A DNA stretch of 64,000 nt from Yoonia vestfoldensis DSM 16212 (GTDB lineage: Bacteria; Pseudomonadota; Alphaproteobacteria; Rhodobacterales; Rhodobacteraceae). Position numbers and translations under genes: made by a program. A model generated the notes under the pieces. It worked only from the letters and a program-made list of their open reading frames with translations. It searched no databases and was not told the DNA's origin. Shown here in pieces: positions 7,301 to 15,003 of this stretch (the stretch's first letter is position 1; every line of letters starts with the position of its first letter). The stretch is from positions 186,001-250,000 of the forward strand of contig NZ_KB907975.1 in the NCBI RefSeq assembly GCF_000382265.1. Reading direction: 5' to 3'.

Positions 7301-7983
7301 TCGGTCTCTCCTGCAATAAAATCGGCCCATCCGGCCGCGTCATGGGCCCTGACGGTGAACCCGAAATCGGCATAGTTTTCGCCGCTGAATTCCGCGCTCA
7401 GCCCCTGATAATCGCCCGGCGCATCCGCCTCGATCCGCAGCACGTTGGAACGGCCGGGAATGGCGTCGAGCTTGCCCGCCAAGCGCGGGACCCAGAAACT
7501 GTGGATCACATCGGCTGTGGTGATGGAAACGTCCACAGGTTGGCCTGCGGGAATGTGCAGGATATCCTCGGTCACGCGGCCTGGCGCATCGGCATAGCTG
7601 AAGGTCCAGACCCAGCGCTGGCCCTGCGCACTGACCTGCACAACAGTGACGTCGTCGCGCGGCAACAGCCGCTCGCCGATGACCAGCCCGAAACCTAGCA
7701 GAACCGCCAGCACGACCATCGGGAAAGCAAGGCCAAGAGCGATGATCCAGACCCGCACCTGCCCGCGCTCGTCAGCGGCCACGTCCGGACTGCGCCGCAC
7801 GAAAGCCAGCACCACCAAGGCCATGACCAGCATGAAAATTAGGACCGCCCCGACCAGCATCGCCCACCACAGATCGGCGATCACACGGGCGGCGGGACCG
7901 GCTGTTTGCAGCGTCGATGTCGCACCATCGCAACCATTCAGCGCCAAAAGCGTTGTGGCAAGGATCACCCCCCGAGGAGCCAA
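7297..7983 (-). CDS. Heme-copper oxidase subunit II without CuA ligands (lipoprotein)
   Basis: With a TTG start at 7983 this is a 228-residue lipoprotein (lipobox LNGC, Cys18) with two membrane spans (about 36-62 and 78-102) and a periplasmic cupredoxin domain. The domain keeps the HSFWVP motif (His161), but the CuA loop reads LSAEFSGENYADF. The two Cys are Ser196 and Ser200, the His is Tyr204 and the Met is Phe207. The same loss defines CyoA of bo3 quinol oxidases, so electrons probably do not enter through CuA from cytochrome c; quinol is the natural alternative. The start is uncertain (a GTG at 7968 is possible). Its 5' end lies head to head with DUF2231. Its stop overlaps the start of subunit I+III. 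Confidence 0.88.
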   Translation of the reverse strand: MAPRGVILATTLLALNGCDGATSTLQTAGPAARVIADLWWAMLVGAVLIFMLVMALVVLAFVRRSPDVAADERGQVRVWIIALGLAFPMVVLAVLLGFGLVIGERLLPRDDVTVVQVSAQGQRWVWTFSYADAPGRVTEDILHIPAGQPVDVSITTADVIHSFWVPRLAGKLDAIPGRSNVLRIEADAPGDYQGLSAEFSGENYADFGFTVRAHDAAGWADFIAGETE

Positions 7984-7989
7984 TGACCC

Positions 7990-8508
7990 ATGCCTGAAGA
8001 CAAAGTCGAAACCGAAGCGGACGAATTGATCGACCCGATCGGCGCATTGCCGGATTTCAACAAGACGGAATCGCGGATCGCGCTTGCAGGCCACCCGATC
8101 CACGCGATGAGCGTTGCCTTTCCCGTCGCGCTGACCTTCTGCACTTTCGGCGCGGATGTGTTCTATTGGCTGACGGGCGATATCTTCTGGGCGCGAGCCG
8201 CGGTCTGGGCGGCGGGCACTGGGTTTTTGCTGGGCATGGTCGCGGGCATCTCGGGGACAGCCGAATTGCTGCTCGTTTCGGGCATCCGCGCCCGCGCACC
8301 CGCGTGGACGCATTTCATCATCGCGGTCACGCTGCTGGCCGCACTGGGGGCGAATTGGGGTCACCGGCTGTCTGGCTACGAGACGGCCGTGCTGCCCTAC
8401 GGCATCCTGCTGTCGGGGCTGTGCGTGCTGATGGTGATGTTCACAGGTTGGCATGGCGGCAAGCTCGTCTTTGACTATCAACTGGGCACATCGAAGGGGA
8501 AATCGTAG
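7990..8508 (+). CDS. DUF2231 family membrane protein
   Basis: This 172-residue protein carries the DUF2231 signature AGHPIHAMSVAFPVAL (about residue 32) and four predicted membrane spans. Family members often occur beside oxidases and are thought to bind heme or act in redox processes, but this is not established. The ATG at 7990 is preceded by GAGGAG at 7973-7978, which lies inside the coding start of the divergent subunit II gene. The promoters of the two genes must therefore lie within or across each other's 5' ends. Its 3' end overlaps the convergent CopD/HemJ-like gene by 31 bp. Confidence 0.85.
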   Translation: MPEDKVETEADELIDPIGALPDFNKTESRIALAGHPIHAMSVAFPVALTFCTFGADVFYWLTGDIFWARAAVWAAGTGFLLGMVAGISGTAELLLVSGIRARAPAWTHFIIAVTLLAALGANWGHRLSGYETAVLPYGILLSGLCVLMVMFTGWHGGKLVFDYQLGTSKGKS

Positions 8509-8987
8509 CCGCGCGGCTCAAGCAGCCAGTCCGGCATCACAAGCCAGTCCGCCGCAGGCTTGGCCAGCACCAGACACAGGATCGCAATGACCGCCAGCAG
8601 CACACCCCCTGTCGGGATCACCGGGGATGGTGGCGTGTGTTCGGTCGGCTCCTCGGCGGTCAGCACAAGGATGTGCCCGATCCACGCGTGCAAGGCGACC
8701 AGTATGGCGACAAAGACCATCTTGGCGTAAAACCACGGCACGAAAACCTCGCGCAGAAAGATCAGCCAGGTCCCCGCGATCACCGCGACAACCGCCGCAG
8801 GTGTCACGCAAAGCGTATAGGTGATGTGCGCCGCGCGCCGTATATGGATGTAATCATCGACGCCAATCGCCGGTTCATGCCGCGCCAGCATCACCGGCAG
8901 GATCAGCAGGCCGCTGCACCAGATCAGCAGTGCCGCGATATGGACCGACTTGAAAATCGGGACCAGCGTCATGAGCCACTCTACCAC
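8478..8987 (-). CDS. CopD/HemJ-like four-span membrane protein
   Basis: This 169-residue protein has four hydrophobic segments. Conserved histidines appear near the first (KSVHIAALLIWCSGLLILP) and third (KMVFVAILVALHAWIGHIL) spans, the layout of the CopD/HemJ superfamily (copper-resistance or protoporphyrinogen-oxidase-like proteins). Position in an operon with ctaG next to an oxidase suggests a part in heme or copper supply to that enzyme, by inference. A GTG start at 8987 overlaps the ctaG stop by seven bases; an ATG at 8972 is an alternative. The 3' end overlaps DUF2231 on the other strand. Confidence 0.7.
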   Translation of the reverse strand: MVEWLMTLVPIFKSVHIAALLIWCSGLLILPVMLARHEPAIGVDDYIHIRRAAHITYTLCVTPAAVVAVIAGTWLIFLREVFVPWFYAKMVFVAILVALHAWIGHILVLTAEEPTEHTPPSPVIPTGGVLLAVIAILCLVLAKPAADWLVMPDWLLEPRGYDFPFDVPS

Positions 8988-9682
8988 GACAGATCACCCC
9001 GCAGCCGTGTCCAGCTTTGGCGCGCCATGACAACGGCCGCCACCGCATAGGGCAGGCCCGCAGGCACCCACATGATCAGCCCGCCCAGTTGCTGGTCGCG
9101 CAGCGGGCTCATGCCCCAGTCGAACGGGGCAACAGCATGGACATCGTAAAGCGCCGAGGGTGCAAAGGTCAGGATCGCGCCCAACAGCCCCATCTGGCCA
9201 AAGTTGGCGATGATATAGACCAGTTGCAGCACCGGCGCGCCGTCGCGGGCGAACACCACCCGCCAAAACCAGACAGCACTTGCCAGCAGCGAAATCTGCA
9301 TCACCCAATAGACCGCGACATGCGACAGCGCCGCGTCATAGGCCGCAGGCAGGTGCCAGCCCCAGAGCACCGCCGTCGCAACACCAAACGACAACCCCGG
9401 ACCGGACCGGAACCTGCCGCGAAAGACCCAGCCCAGCAGGGGGGCGGCCACCGCGACCAGCAACACATGATGCACGACCCGCGCCGAAAACAATGCGGCA
9501 GACAGCGCGCAGAGCGGCGAGACAAAGGCCACAACCAGCACGAAAACCGCCGCAATCCCCGCAGGATTGCGCCGCAACAGCCAGGCCATCACGGCCAAAG
9601 CCACCAGCAGCGGCGGATCAAAGTTCCAGCTTGTCCATAGCTGATCGGGAAGCGGCGGCGGGCCGCAATAAATCCTGTCCAT
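8981..9682 (-). CDS. ctaG: Cytochrome oxidase assembly factor, caa3_CtaG type
   Basis: This 233-residue polytopic protein matches the caa3_CtaG family (about seven spans), which is needed for assembly of some terminal oxidases and is distinct from the Cox11-type CtaG copper chaperone. Family-like features are VVHHVLLVAVAAPLL, a WGWHLPAAYD segment and a C-terminal LGGLIMWVPAGLPY motif. The ATG at 9682 follows GAGAGG at a normal distance. A perfect EcfG-type promoter at 9738-9762 precedes it with a leader of about 49 bases, so ctaG and the overlapping CopD/HemJ-like gene probably form a stress-induced operon. Confidence 0.87.
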   Translation of the reverse strand: MDRIYCGPPPLPDQLWTSWNFDPPLLVALAVMAWLLRRNPAGIAAVFVLVVAFVSPLCALSAALFSARVVHHVLLVAVAAPLLGWVFRGRFRSGPGLSFGVATAVLWGWHLPAAYDAALSHVAVYWVMQISLLASAVWFWRVVFARDGAPVLQLVYIIANFGQMGLLGAILTFAPSALYDVHAVAPFDWGMSPLRDQQLGGLIMWVPAGLPYAVAAVVMARQSWTRLRGDLSW

Positions 9683-9737
9683 GGAAAAGCCTCTCGTCTG
9701 CGGTGCAGGGCTGTTCTTCAAGCCCCTTGCGACTTTG

Positions 9738-9762
9738 AACGCCCCGGTCAGGTGATTGTTCC
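9738..9762 (-). promoter_or_regulatory. EcfG-type promoter for ctaG, perfect consensus
   Basis: On the minus strand the site reads GGAAC, a 16-bp spacer and CGTT. The predicted start near 9731 lies about 49 bases before the ctaG ATG. The 9683-9919 gap holds nothing else that I recognise. Confidence 0.65.
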
Positions 9763-9919
9763 ACGCGCGTTCAGCAACCACGCGGCGCAGGCGGCGTTGT
9801 TGCCGCGTCCGCGACATGAAGTCCTTGATGACCCAGCAGGCCGTCGGTGGCCCGAATGTCGTCGCGCAAGACGTGGACCAGACCGTCAGTGAAGCCGCCA
9901 CAGCTGGGGCGCGCTTTTC

Positions 9920-10423
9920 CTAGTTCTGCAAATCATCGCTCTGGCCGGTCCCGCGTGGGACGCGCGGCGCAACGATTGGCATCACCGCAAGGATAACCAG
10001 AACGACCGCTGTCGACAGGATCGCCGTCGCCTCGAGGCCCAGCCCGCAGATAATGCCGATACCAGCGGTCGCCCAGATGCTTGCCGCCGTCGTCAGCCCC
10101 TCGACCTGATGGCGCGACGACCGCACGATGATGGCGCCCGCGCCCAGAAAACCGATGCCCTGAACGATGCCTTGCAGGACGCGTGACATGTCCTCGATCG
10201 GCATGCCGGCCTGCATCGGGCCGATGACGAACAGCGTCGCACCCACCGCGACGAGCATATGCGTCCGCACGCCCGCGCTGCGCGCCTTGCGCTCACGCTC
10301 ATAGCCCAGAATGCCGCCGAGGATCGCGGCAAGCAAAAGGCGCAGAGTGATGATGGTGATCGTGGCGACATCCGGCAGGTCAGAAAATTCGCCGATGATG
10401 GCCGTCCAGATTTCGTGCAGCAT
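9920..10423 (-). CDS. MgtC/SapB family inner-membrane protein
   Basis: This 167-residue protein has the MgtC/SapB N-terminal domain. It shows four or five spans, the LGYERERKARSAGVRTHMLV segment near residue 40, and GIGFLGAGAII near residue 88. MgtC proteins help survival in low magnesium or inside hosts, and some restrain the F-type ATP synthase; the long C-terminal ACT-like domain of Salmonella MgtC is absent. An EcfG-type promoter match at 10464-10488 leaves a leader of about 34 bases, which would place it in the general stress response rather than under Mg2+ control. That assignment is inferred. Confidence 0.9.
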   Translation of the reverse strand: MLHEIWTAIIGEFSDLPDVATITIITLRLLLAAILGGILGYERERKARSAGVRTHMLVAVGATLFVIGPMQAGMPIEDMSRVLQGIVQGIGFLGAGAIIVRSSRHQVEGLTTAASIWATAGIGIICGLGLEATAILSTAVVLVILAVMPIVAPRVPRGTGQSDDLQN

Positions 10424-10463
10424 TCTTCTGTCTCATTGATTTTTGCCAAGGTGGCCTCGATCT

Positions 10464-10488
10464 AACCCGACACAGGCGTTCGGGTTCC
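10464..10488 (-). promoter_or_regulatory. EcfG-type promoter for mgtC-like gene
   Basis: On the minus strand the site reads GGAAC, a 16-bp spacer and GGTT (one deviation from CGTT). The predicted start near 10457 lies about 34 bases before the ATG at 10423. Confidence 0.5.
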
Positions 10489-10586
10489 CTCCGGGCCGAC
10501 CCAGACTCGGCTCGCGCCGCCGGTGTGCTGGCAATCTAGGCAGGTCATGCGAGATCAGCGTGACGCGGGCGATTGCGCTGTATGGC

Positions 10587-11831
10587 CTAGTCAAAGCGCA
10601 GGCGCATCATCGCATAGATCGTCAACAGCCCACAGACCGCTGCGGCAAAAAGATAGGGCGTGTGAAGCGCTTCGTTCCGCCCCAGTACGGGCGTCAAGAC
10701 TGTGACCAATACGCCCGCGCCCATGGCTCCGAACGGCATCGCACCCCAGCCAAAGAACCTGTAGACCGCGTTCACGCGGCCCAGCAGATGGTCGGGGATG
10801 AGCCGCTGACGGTAACTGACCGTCACAACGTTCCATAACATGCCTGCCGCCGCTTCGAAGAACAACGCAAGGGCGACCATGAATGCCGATCCGAAAAGGC
10901 CGATCATCAGATTCACCATGATGAACCCGACAAGTGCCACCAAAAGGCTGCGCCGCATCCCCAATCGTTTCGCGACGGTCGGCGCAACAAGCCCGCCAAC
11001 CACTCCGCCCATCGCACCGAAGGTCAGCAGCAGGCCGTATCCAGTCGCGGAGAGGCCCAGCACCTCTTGGGCGTAAAGCACCAGAATGGTCAGGCCGCCA
11101 ATAAACACAGCGTTGATGGCCCCCAGCATGATCGCCAGTCGCAGGATCACGGGATTGTGCCGCATCCATCCCAACCCCTCGCGCAGCGCTGCCCAGAAAG
11201 GCACCGCAACCACGGCACCGCGCGACGGCAACGCGATCATCCAGATCAGGACGGCGGACAGCGCATAGATCGACGCATCGACCCCGAAAGGCCACAGCAC
11301 CGATGCTGCGATTAGCAGTCCCGCAAGGGGCGGCCCGATGAACTGGCCGGTGATCTGTTCGGCGCTCCACATCTGGCCGTTCGCGCGTTCCAGATCGGCG
11401 TGGGCGACGATGGACGGCAGGATTGTCTGGGCCGCATTGTCGCGCACCACCTCGGTCGAGCCGAACAGGAAGGCGATCAGGATCAGCGACAGGATCACGG
11501 TCGTCCCTGCGCCTTCCGGCAAGGGCAAGCCGGTCTGCGCCATCACCATCAGCACGATAAAAAGCATCAGGACCATCCGCATCAGATCGGCGCGCATCAT
11601 CAGCAAGCGCCGGTCGGCGCGGTCGGTCCAGACGCCCGCAGGCAAGGCGAACAAGAGCCAAGGCAGTCTTTGCGCCGTGGCGACCGCTGCAATCAGCAGC
11701 GGGTCTCTTGTCAACAAGGTCGCAAGCCAGGGCAGCGCGACCATCGCGATCCCATCGCCGAGGTTAGACATCGCGCTGGCCGACAGCAGCAGGCGGTAAT
11801 CACGGTTGGTGCGGACCAAAGCGCGGGCCAT
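10587..11831 (-). CDS. MFS transporter, EntS/MdtH-like
   Basis: This roughly 414-residue protein has about 12 membrane spans and matches major facilitator drug/siderophore exporters (MFS_3, EntS-like). The conserved loop between helices 2 and 3 reads AGVWTDRADRR, and a related LVAPTVAKRLGMRR loop occurs in the second half. Substrate cannot be inferred. The ATG at 11831 is chosen; a TTG at 11846 is also in frame, and neither has a strong ribosome site. It is transcribed alone on the minus strand, 164 bp upstream of mgtC. Confidence 0.85.
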   Translation of the reverse strand: MARALVRTNRDYRLLLSASAMSNLGDGIAMVALPWLATLLTRDPLLIAAVATAQRLPWLLFALPAGVWTDRADRRLLMMRADLMRMVLMLFIVLMVMAQTGLPLPEGAGTTVILSLILIAFLFGSTEVVRDNAAQTILPSIVAHADLERANGQMWSAEQITGQFIGPPLAGLLIAASVLWPFGVDASIYALSAVLIWMIALPSRGAVVAVPFWAALREGLGWMRHNPVILRLAIMLGAINAVFIGGLTILVLYAQEVLGLSATGYGLLLTFGAMGGVVGGLVAPTVAKRLGMRRSLLVALVGFIMVNLMIGLFGSAFMVALALFFEAAAGMLWNVVTVSYRQRLIPDHLLGRVNAVYRFFGWGAMPFGAMGAGVLVTVLTPVLGRNEALHTPYLFAAAVCGLLTIYAMMRLRFD

Positions 11832-11903
11832 GCTGTAAACTTTCAAACACGTCTTATCGCCGCAGCCTAGCCGCGCGCGTGCCTGTGAGCAATGCAGACC
11901 GCC

Positions 11904-12317
11904 TCAGGTTGCAAAGACACCACTTTCCGCGGCGAACCCCTTGATCTCAATCGGGTTGCCGGACGGGTCGCGGAAGAACATCGTCCATTGCTCGCCCGGC
12001 TCGCCCTTGAACCGCACCGAGGGGGCGAGGATGAAATCGGTCTGCCGTTCTTCCAGACGGCCCGCAAGCTGCGTCCAGTCCTCCAGCGGCAGCACGACAC
12101 CGAAATGCGGCATCGGCACCATGTGATCGCCCACCTTGCCGGTCGGGGCATTGGCAAAAGGTTCGCCCAGATGCAGGCTCAACTGATGGCCATAAAAATC
12201 GAAATCGACCCAAGTGTCGGTGGACCGGCCTTCGACGGCGCCCAGCGCGCCAGTGTAGAATGCGCGCGCCTCGTCCAGATCGGTGACGTGATAAGCGAAA
12301 TGAAATGGCACGGGCAT
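11904..12317 (-). CDS. VOC (glyoxalase/bleomycin resistance) family protein
   Basis: This 137-residue protein is a single VOC module pair. It begins HFAYHVTDLDEARAFYTG and ends with FRDPSGNPIEIKGF, the standard N- and C-terminal signatures of the family, with putative metal ligands His9 and the Glu of NPIEIK. Members range from dioxygenases to antibiotic-binding proteins, so the substrate is unknown. The ATG at 12317 follows AAGGAGA at good spacing. It is 72 bp upstream of the MFS gene on the same strand and may be loosely co-transcribed with it. Confidence 0.85.
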   Translation of the reverse strand: MPVPFHFAYHVTDLDEARAFYTGALGAVEGRSTDTWVDFDFYGHQLSLHLGEPFANAPTGKVGDHMVPMPHFGVVLPLEDWTQLAGRLEERQTDFILAPSVRFKGEPGEQWTMFFRDPSGNPIEIKGFAAESGVFAT

Positions 12318-12526
12318 TGGCGTCTCCTTGACTGATATGCGGGTGATCTACACCTTGCGTTGCGCGAATTCAAAGCGGGAAACGTGGCATCATTGCGCCG
12401 CGCGCCTTAATTCTTCTTTACGGACAGCGAAACCGGATTGATGTTTCCTGAGGTTGCATGCAGCCTGTCCACGTCAGCATTTTTGCTGTCGGCGCTGCCC
12501 ATCTCTGACGTTGAACTGGTCTCTCG

Positions 12527-13273
12527 ATGCTTGATTTCCTGCTGTCGCCCGCCGTGGTCCCTTTTTCGATCGCCTTGGGCCTGCTGGCGGGGCTGCTCGT
12601 GCTGGAAATCGTGGCTCTTCTGCTCGGGGGCAGTGTACTGGGCAGCGGCGGCGAGGATCTCGATCTTGACGCGCCCGCCGGTTTCGACCCCGCTTTCGAC
12701 CTTGGCGATCTGCCGGATCTGGACAAGATCGACACAGGCGGCATCGATCCCGCCGATCTTGATCTTGGACAAGGCGACACGCTGGCCCCGGCTGATCCTG
12801 GAACAGGGCTTGCGGGGGCTTTGGGCATCGGCAAGGTGCAGTTTCTGATCTGGCTTGCAGCATTGCTGGCGGGGTTCGGGCTGTCGGGCTATACGCTGCA
12901 AAGCGTGACGAACACGAGCATCGGCGCGCCGCTGCCTGCACTGATCGCCGTGCTGCCTGCGGGCCTGATCGGCCTGTGGTTCGCCCGTGCCTATGGCGGG
13001 TTGCTGGCGCGGCTTATCCCGAAAACGGAAACCTCGGTGCGGTCCGATGCGATGTTGAACCGGCGTCACGGCGTGGTCAGCCAAGGCACCGCGCGGCGCA
13101 ACGCGCCCGCCGAGGTCCGCGTGCTGGATAGCTACGGCAATTTCCATTTCATCCGCGCCGAACCGCTTGACGCCAACGACGAAATCCCCGCCGGGACCGA
13201 CGTGCTGGTGCTGCGCGTAAGGCTTGGCCCTGAACGCGGCAAATTCCGTATCGTGGCGCTCAGCCAAATCTAA
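12527..13273 (+). CDS. yqiJ: YqiJ-like OB-fold membrane protein
   Basis: This 248-residue protein resembles YqiJ (DUF1449), the NfeD-like partner of the flotillin YqiK. It has an N-terminal membrane span (about 10-33), an Asp/Leu-rich linker with repeated DLDL and DIDP-like segments, two more spans (about 102-150), and a C-terminal OB-fold region from about 175. YqiJ-flotillin pairs organise membrane microdomains in enterobacteria. The flotillin gene follows directly but is interrupted (see 13312-14994). The start at 12527 has only a weak ribosome site. Confidence 0.8.
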   Translation: MLDFLLSPAVVPFSIALGLLAGLLVLEIVALLLGGSVLGSGGEDLDLDAPAGFDPAFDLGDLPDLDKIDTGGIDPADLDLGQGDTLAPADPGTGLAGALGIGKVQFLIWLAALLAGFGLSGYTLQSVTNTSIGAPLPALIAVLPAGLIGLWFARAYGGLLARLIPKTETSVRSDAMLNRRHGVVSQGTARRNAPAEVRVLDSYGNFHFIRAEPLDANDEIPAGTDVLVLRVRLGPERGKFRIVALSQI

Positions 13274-13275
13274 CT

Positions 13276-13286
13276 CCCCCCCCCCC
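13276..13286 (+). repeat. Poly-C tract (11 C)
   Basis: A run of 11 C lies between the yqiJ-like stop (13273) and the flotillin ribosome site (AAAAGG at 13298-13303). Such tracts are prone to slippage. It is intergenic, so it cannot shift a reading frame, but it could alter leader spacing. Confidence 0.8.
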
Positions 13287-13311
13287 GCTGCTCTCTGAAA
13301 AGGATTTCGAC

Positions 13312-13503
13312 ATGCCTCTCAACGAATTTCTGGTCATCATCGGCGTCATTCTGGGCCTTCTGGTCTTGACCGCCCTGATCATCGCCCGCCTGTACCGGCG
13401 CACGACGCGCGAAATCGCGCTCGTCAAGACAGGCTCGGGCGGCAAGCGGATCATCATGGATGGCGGCACGATCGTCATTCCGCTGCTGCACGAAGTCCGG
13501 TAG
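13312..13503 (+). pseudogene. Flotillin N-terminal fragment (ends at in-frame TAG)
   Basis: This 63-codon fragment carries the flotillin/YqiK membrane hairpin (about 8-26) and the first strands of the SPFH domain (SGGKRIIMDGGTIVIPLLHE). It stops at TAG (13501-13503). The very next in-frame codons continue the family sequence (VNMKTLRLEV) into the 13510-14994 frame. No base is missing, so a single change at one codon (for example CAG to TAG) explains the break. If the stop is real, the membrane anchor is separated from the rest of flotillin. Confidence 0.7.
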
Positions 13504-13509
13504 GTCAAC

Positions 13510-14994
13510 ATGAAGACGCTGCGCCTTGAGGTCACCCGCAACGGCGAGGCCGCGATGATCACGCGCGACCGGATGCGTGTCGATGTGGGGGTGGAATTCT
13601 ACGTCTCGGTCATGGCCAACGAAGAAGGCATCAGCCGCGCCGCACAGACCCTGGGCGAACGCACCTTCCACATCGACCAGCTGCGCGAGATGATCGAAGG
13701 CAAGCTGATCGACGGTCTGCGCGCGGTGGCGGCCCAGCTGACGATGGATGAATTGCACGAAAGCCGTGCCGAATTCGTCCAGCAGGTGCAAAGTGCCGTC
13801 AGCGAGGATTTGCTGAAAAACGGTCTGATGCTGGAATCGGTGTCGCTGACGGCGCTTGACCAGACCCCTTTCGCGGCGCTGGATGAAAACAACGCCTTCA
13901 ACGCGGTCGGGATGCGCAAGCTGGCCGAGGTGATCGCGAAATCCAAGATGGAACGCGCCGAGATCGAGGCGCAGGCCGATGTGAATGTCCGCCGCTCGGC
14001 CATGAACGCCGAACGCACCAAAATGGAAATCGACCGCGACGAACAGACCGCCCGCATCGCCCGCGAGGCCGAGGTCGCCACCTTGCGCGCGGCGCAGGAA
14101 TCCGAGATCGCGCAGCGCCGTGCGGATGCCCAGCGCGAAATCGAACGCGCCCGCATCGCGCAGGATGAATCGATCCGCAGCGCCGAAATCGCCCGCGACC
14201 AGTCGGTCCGCGCCGCCGAGATCAACCGCGACCGCGCACTGGAAGTGGCCGAACAGGAACGCCAGATCATCGTCGCCGAAAAGTCCGAAAAGGAAAGCCA
14301 GGCGCGCGCCAGCGCCGACCGCGCCCGCGCCGAAGCCGCCGAAGCCTCCGAGGCGATCATCACCGCCCGCGCCGTCGCCGAGGCCGAGCGGATCAAGCAG
14401 ATCGCGCTGATCGAGGCCGCGCGCGAGGCCGAACGCGAGGCGACCAAGATCAGGCTTGCCGCCGCTGCCGAACGCGCCGCCGCCGAAGACCGCGCGAATG
14501 CCCGTCTGGAAGAAGCCCGCGCCGAGGCAGAGTCGATCAAGATCCGCGCCGAGGCGATCAAGGCCGAACTTTTGGCGCAGGCCGAAGGCAATCAGGCACT
14601 TGCGGGTGCCGAAAACGTGCTCAGCGACGAGATCGTCAAGATGCGCATCGAACTGGCGCGTCTGCAGGCCCTGCCGGGCATCGTGGCCGAAATGGTCAAG
14701 CCCGCAGAAAAGATCGACACGATCCGCATCCACCAGATTTCGGGCCTGAATGGCAACGGGTCGGGCAATGGGTCAGGCGGGTCCGACAAACCGCCCGTCA
14801 ATCAGGCGCTCGATTCCATCATGGGCATGGCCGTGCAACTGCCCGCCCTGCGCAAGATCGGCGAGGAACTGGGCATTTCCATGGACAGCGTGACCGGCGT
14901 GCTGGACAGCGCCGCCACGACGCCGCCATTAGACAAGGCCGCGCCCGACCTGCCTGCGGGCGAGGCTGCGCCAAAAACCAAAGACAAGGCATAA
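13510..14994 (+). CDS. Flotillin SPFH and coiled-coil region (YqiK-like), cut off from its N-terminus
   Basis: This 494-residue frame contains most of the SPFH domain (about 1-165, with RDRMRVDVGVEFYVSV), a long Ala/Glu/Arg-rich coiled coil (about 140-370), and the flotillin C-terminal segment PAEKIDTIRIHQISG followed by a Gly/Asn/Ser linker. It lies in the same phase as the 13312-13503 fragment, separated only by TAG GTC AAC. No ribosome site precedes its first ATG, so independent translation is doubtful. It would depend on readthrough, reinitiation, or the stop being a sequencing error. Flotillins form membrane microdomain scaffolds. The downstream gene begins 9 bp later and may share the transcript. 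Confidence 0.75.
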   Translation: MKTLRLEVTRNGEAAMITRDRMRVDVGVEFYVSVMANEEGISRAAQTLGERTFHIDQLREMIEGKLIDGLRAVAAQLTMDELHESRAEFVQQVQSAVSEDLLKNGLMLESVSLTALDQTPFAALDENNAFNAVGMRKLAEVIAKSKMERAEIEAQADVNVRRSAMNAERTKMEIDRDEQTARIAREAEVATLRAAQESEIAQRRADAQREIERARIAQDESIRSAEIARDQSVRAAEINRDRALEVAEQERQIIVAEKSEKESQARASADRARAEAAEASEAIITARAVAEAERIKQIALIEAAREAEREATKIRLAAAAERAAAEDRANARLEEARAEAESIKIRAEAIKAELLAQAEGNQALAGAENVLSDEIVKMRIELARLQALPGIVAEMVKPAEKIDTIRIHQISGLNGNGSGNGSGGSDKPPVNQALDSIMGMAVQLPALRKIGEELGISMDSVTGVLDSAATTPPLDKAAPDLPAGEAAPKTKDKA

Positions 14995-15003
14995 CAACGC
15001 GGC

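Noticed and set aside
13270-14733. Minus-strand open frame of 487 codons opposite flotillin
   Set aside because: It is Gly/Phe/Asp/Leu repetitive because it mirrors the Ala/Glu/Arg coiled-coil codons of flotillin; it has no family resemblance.
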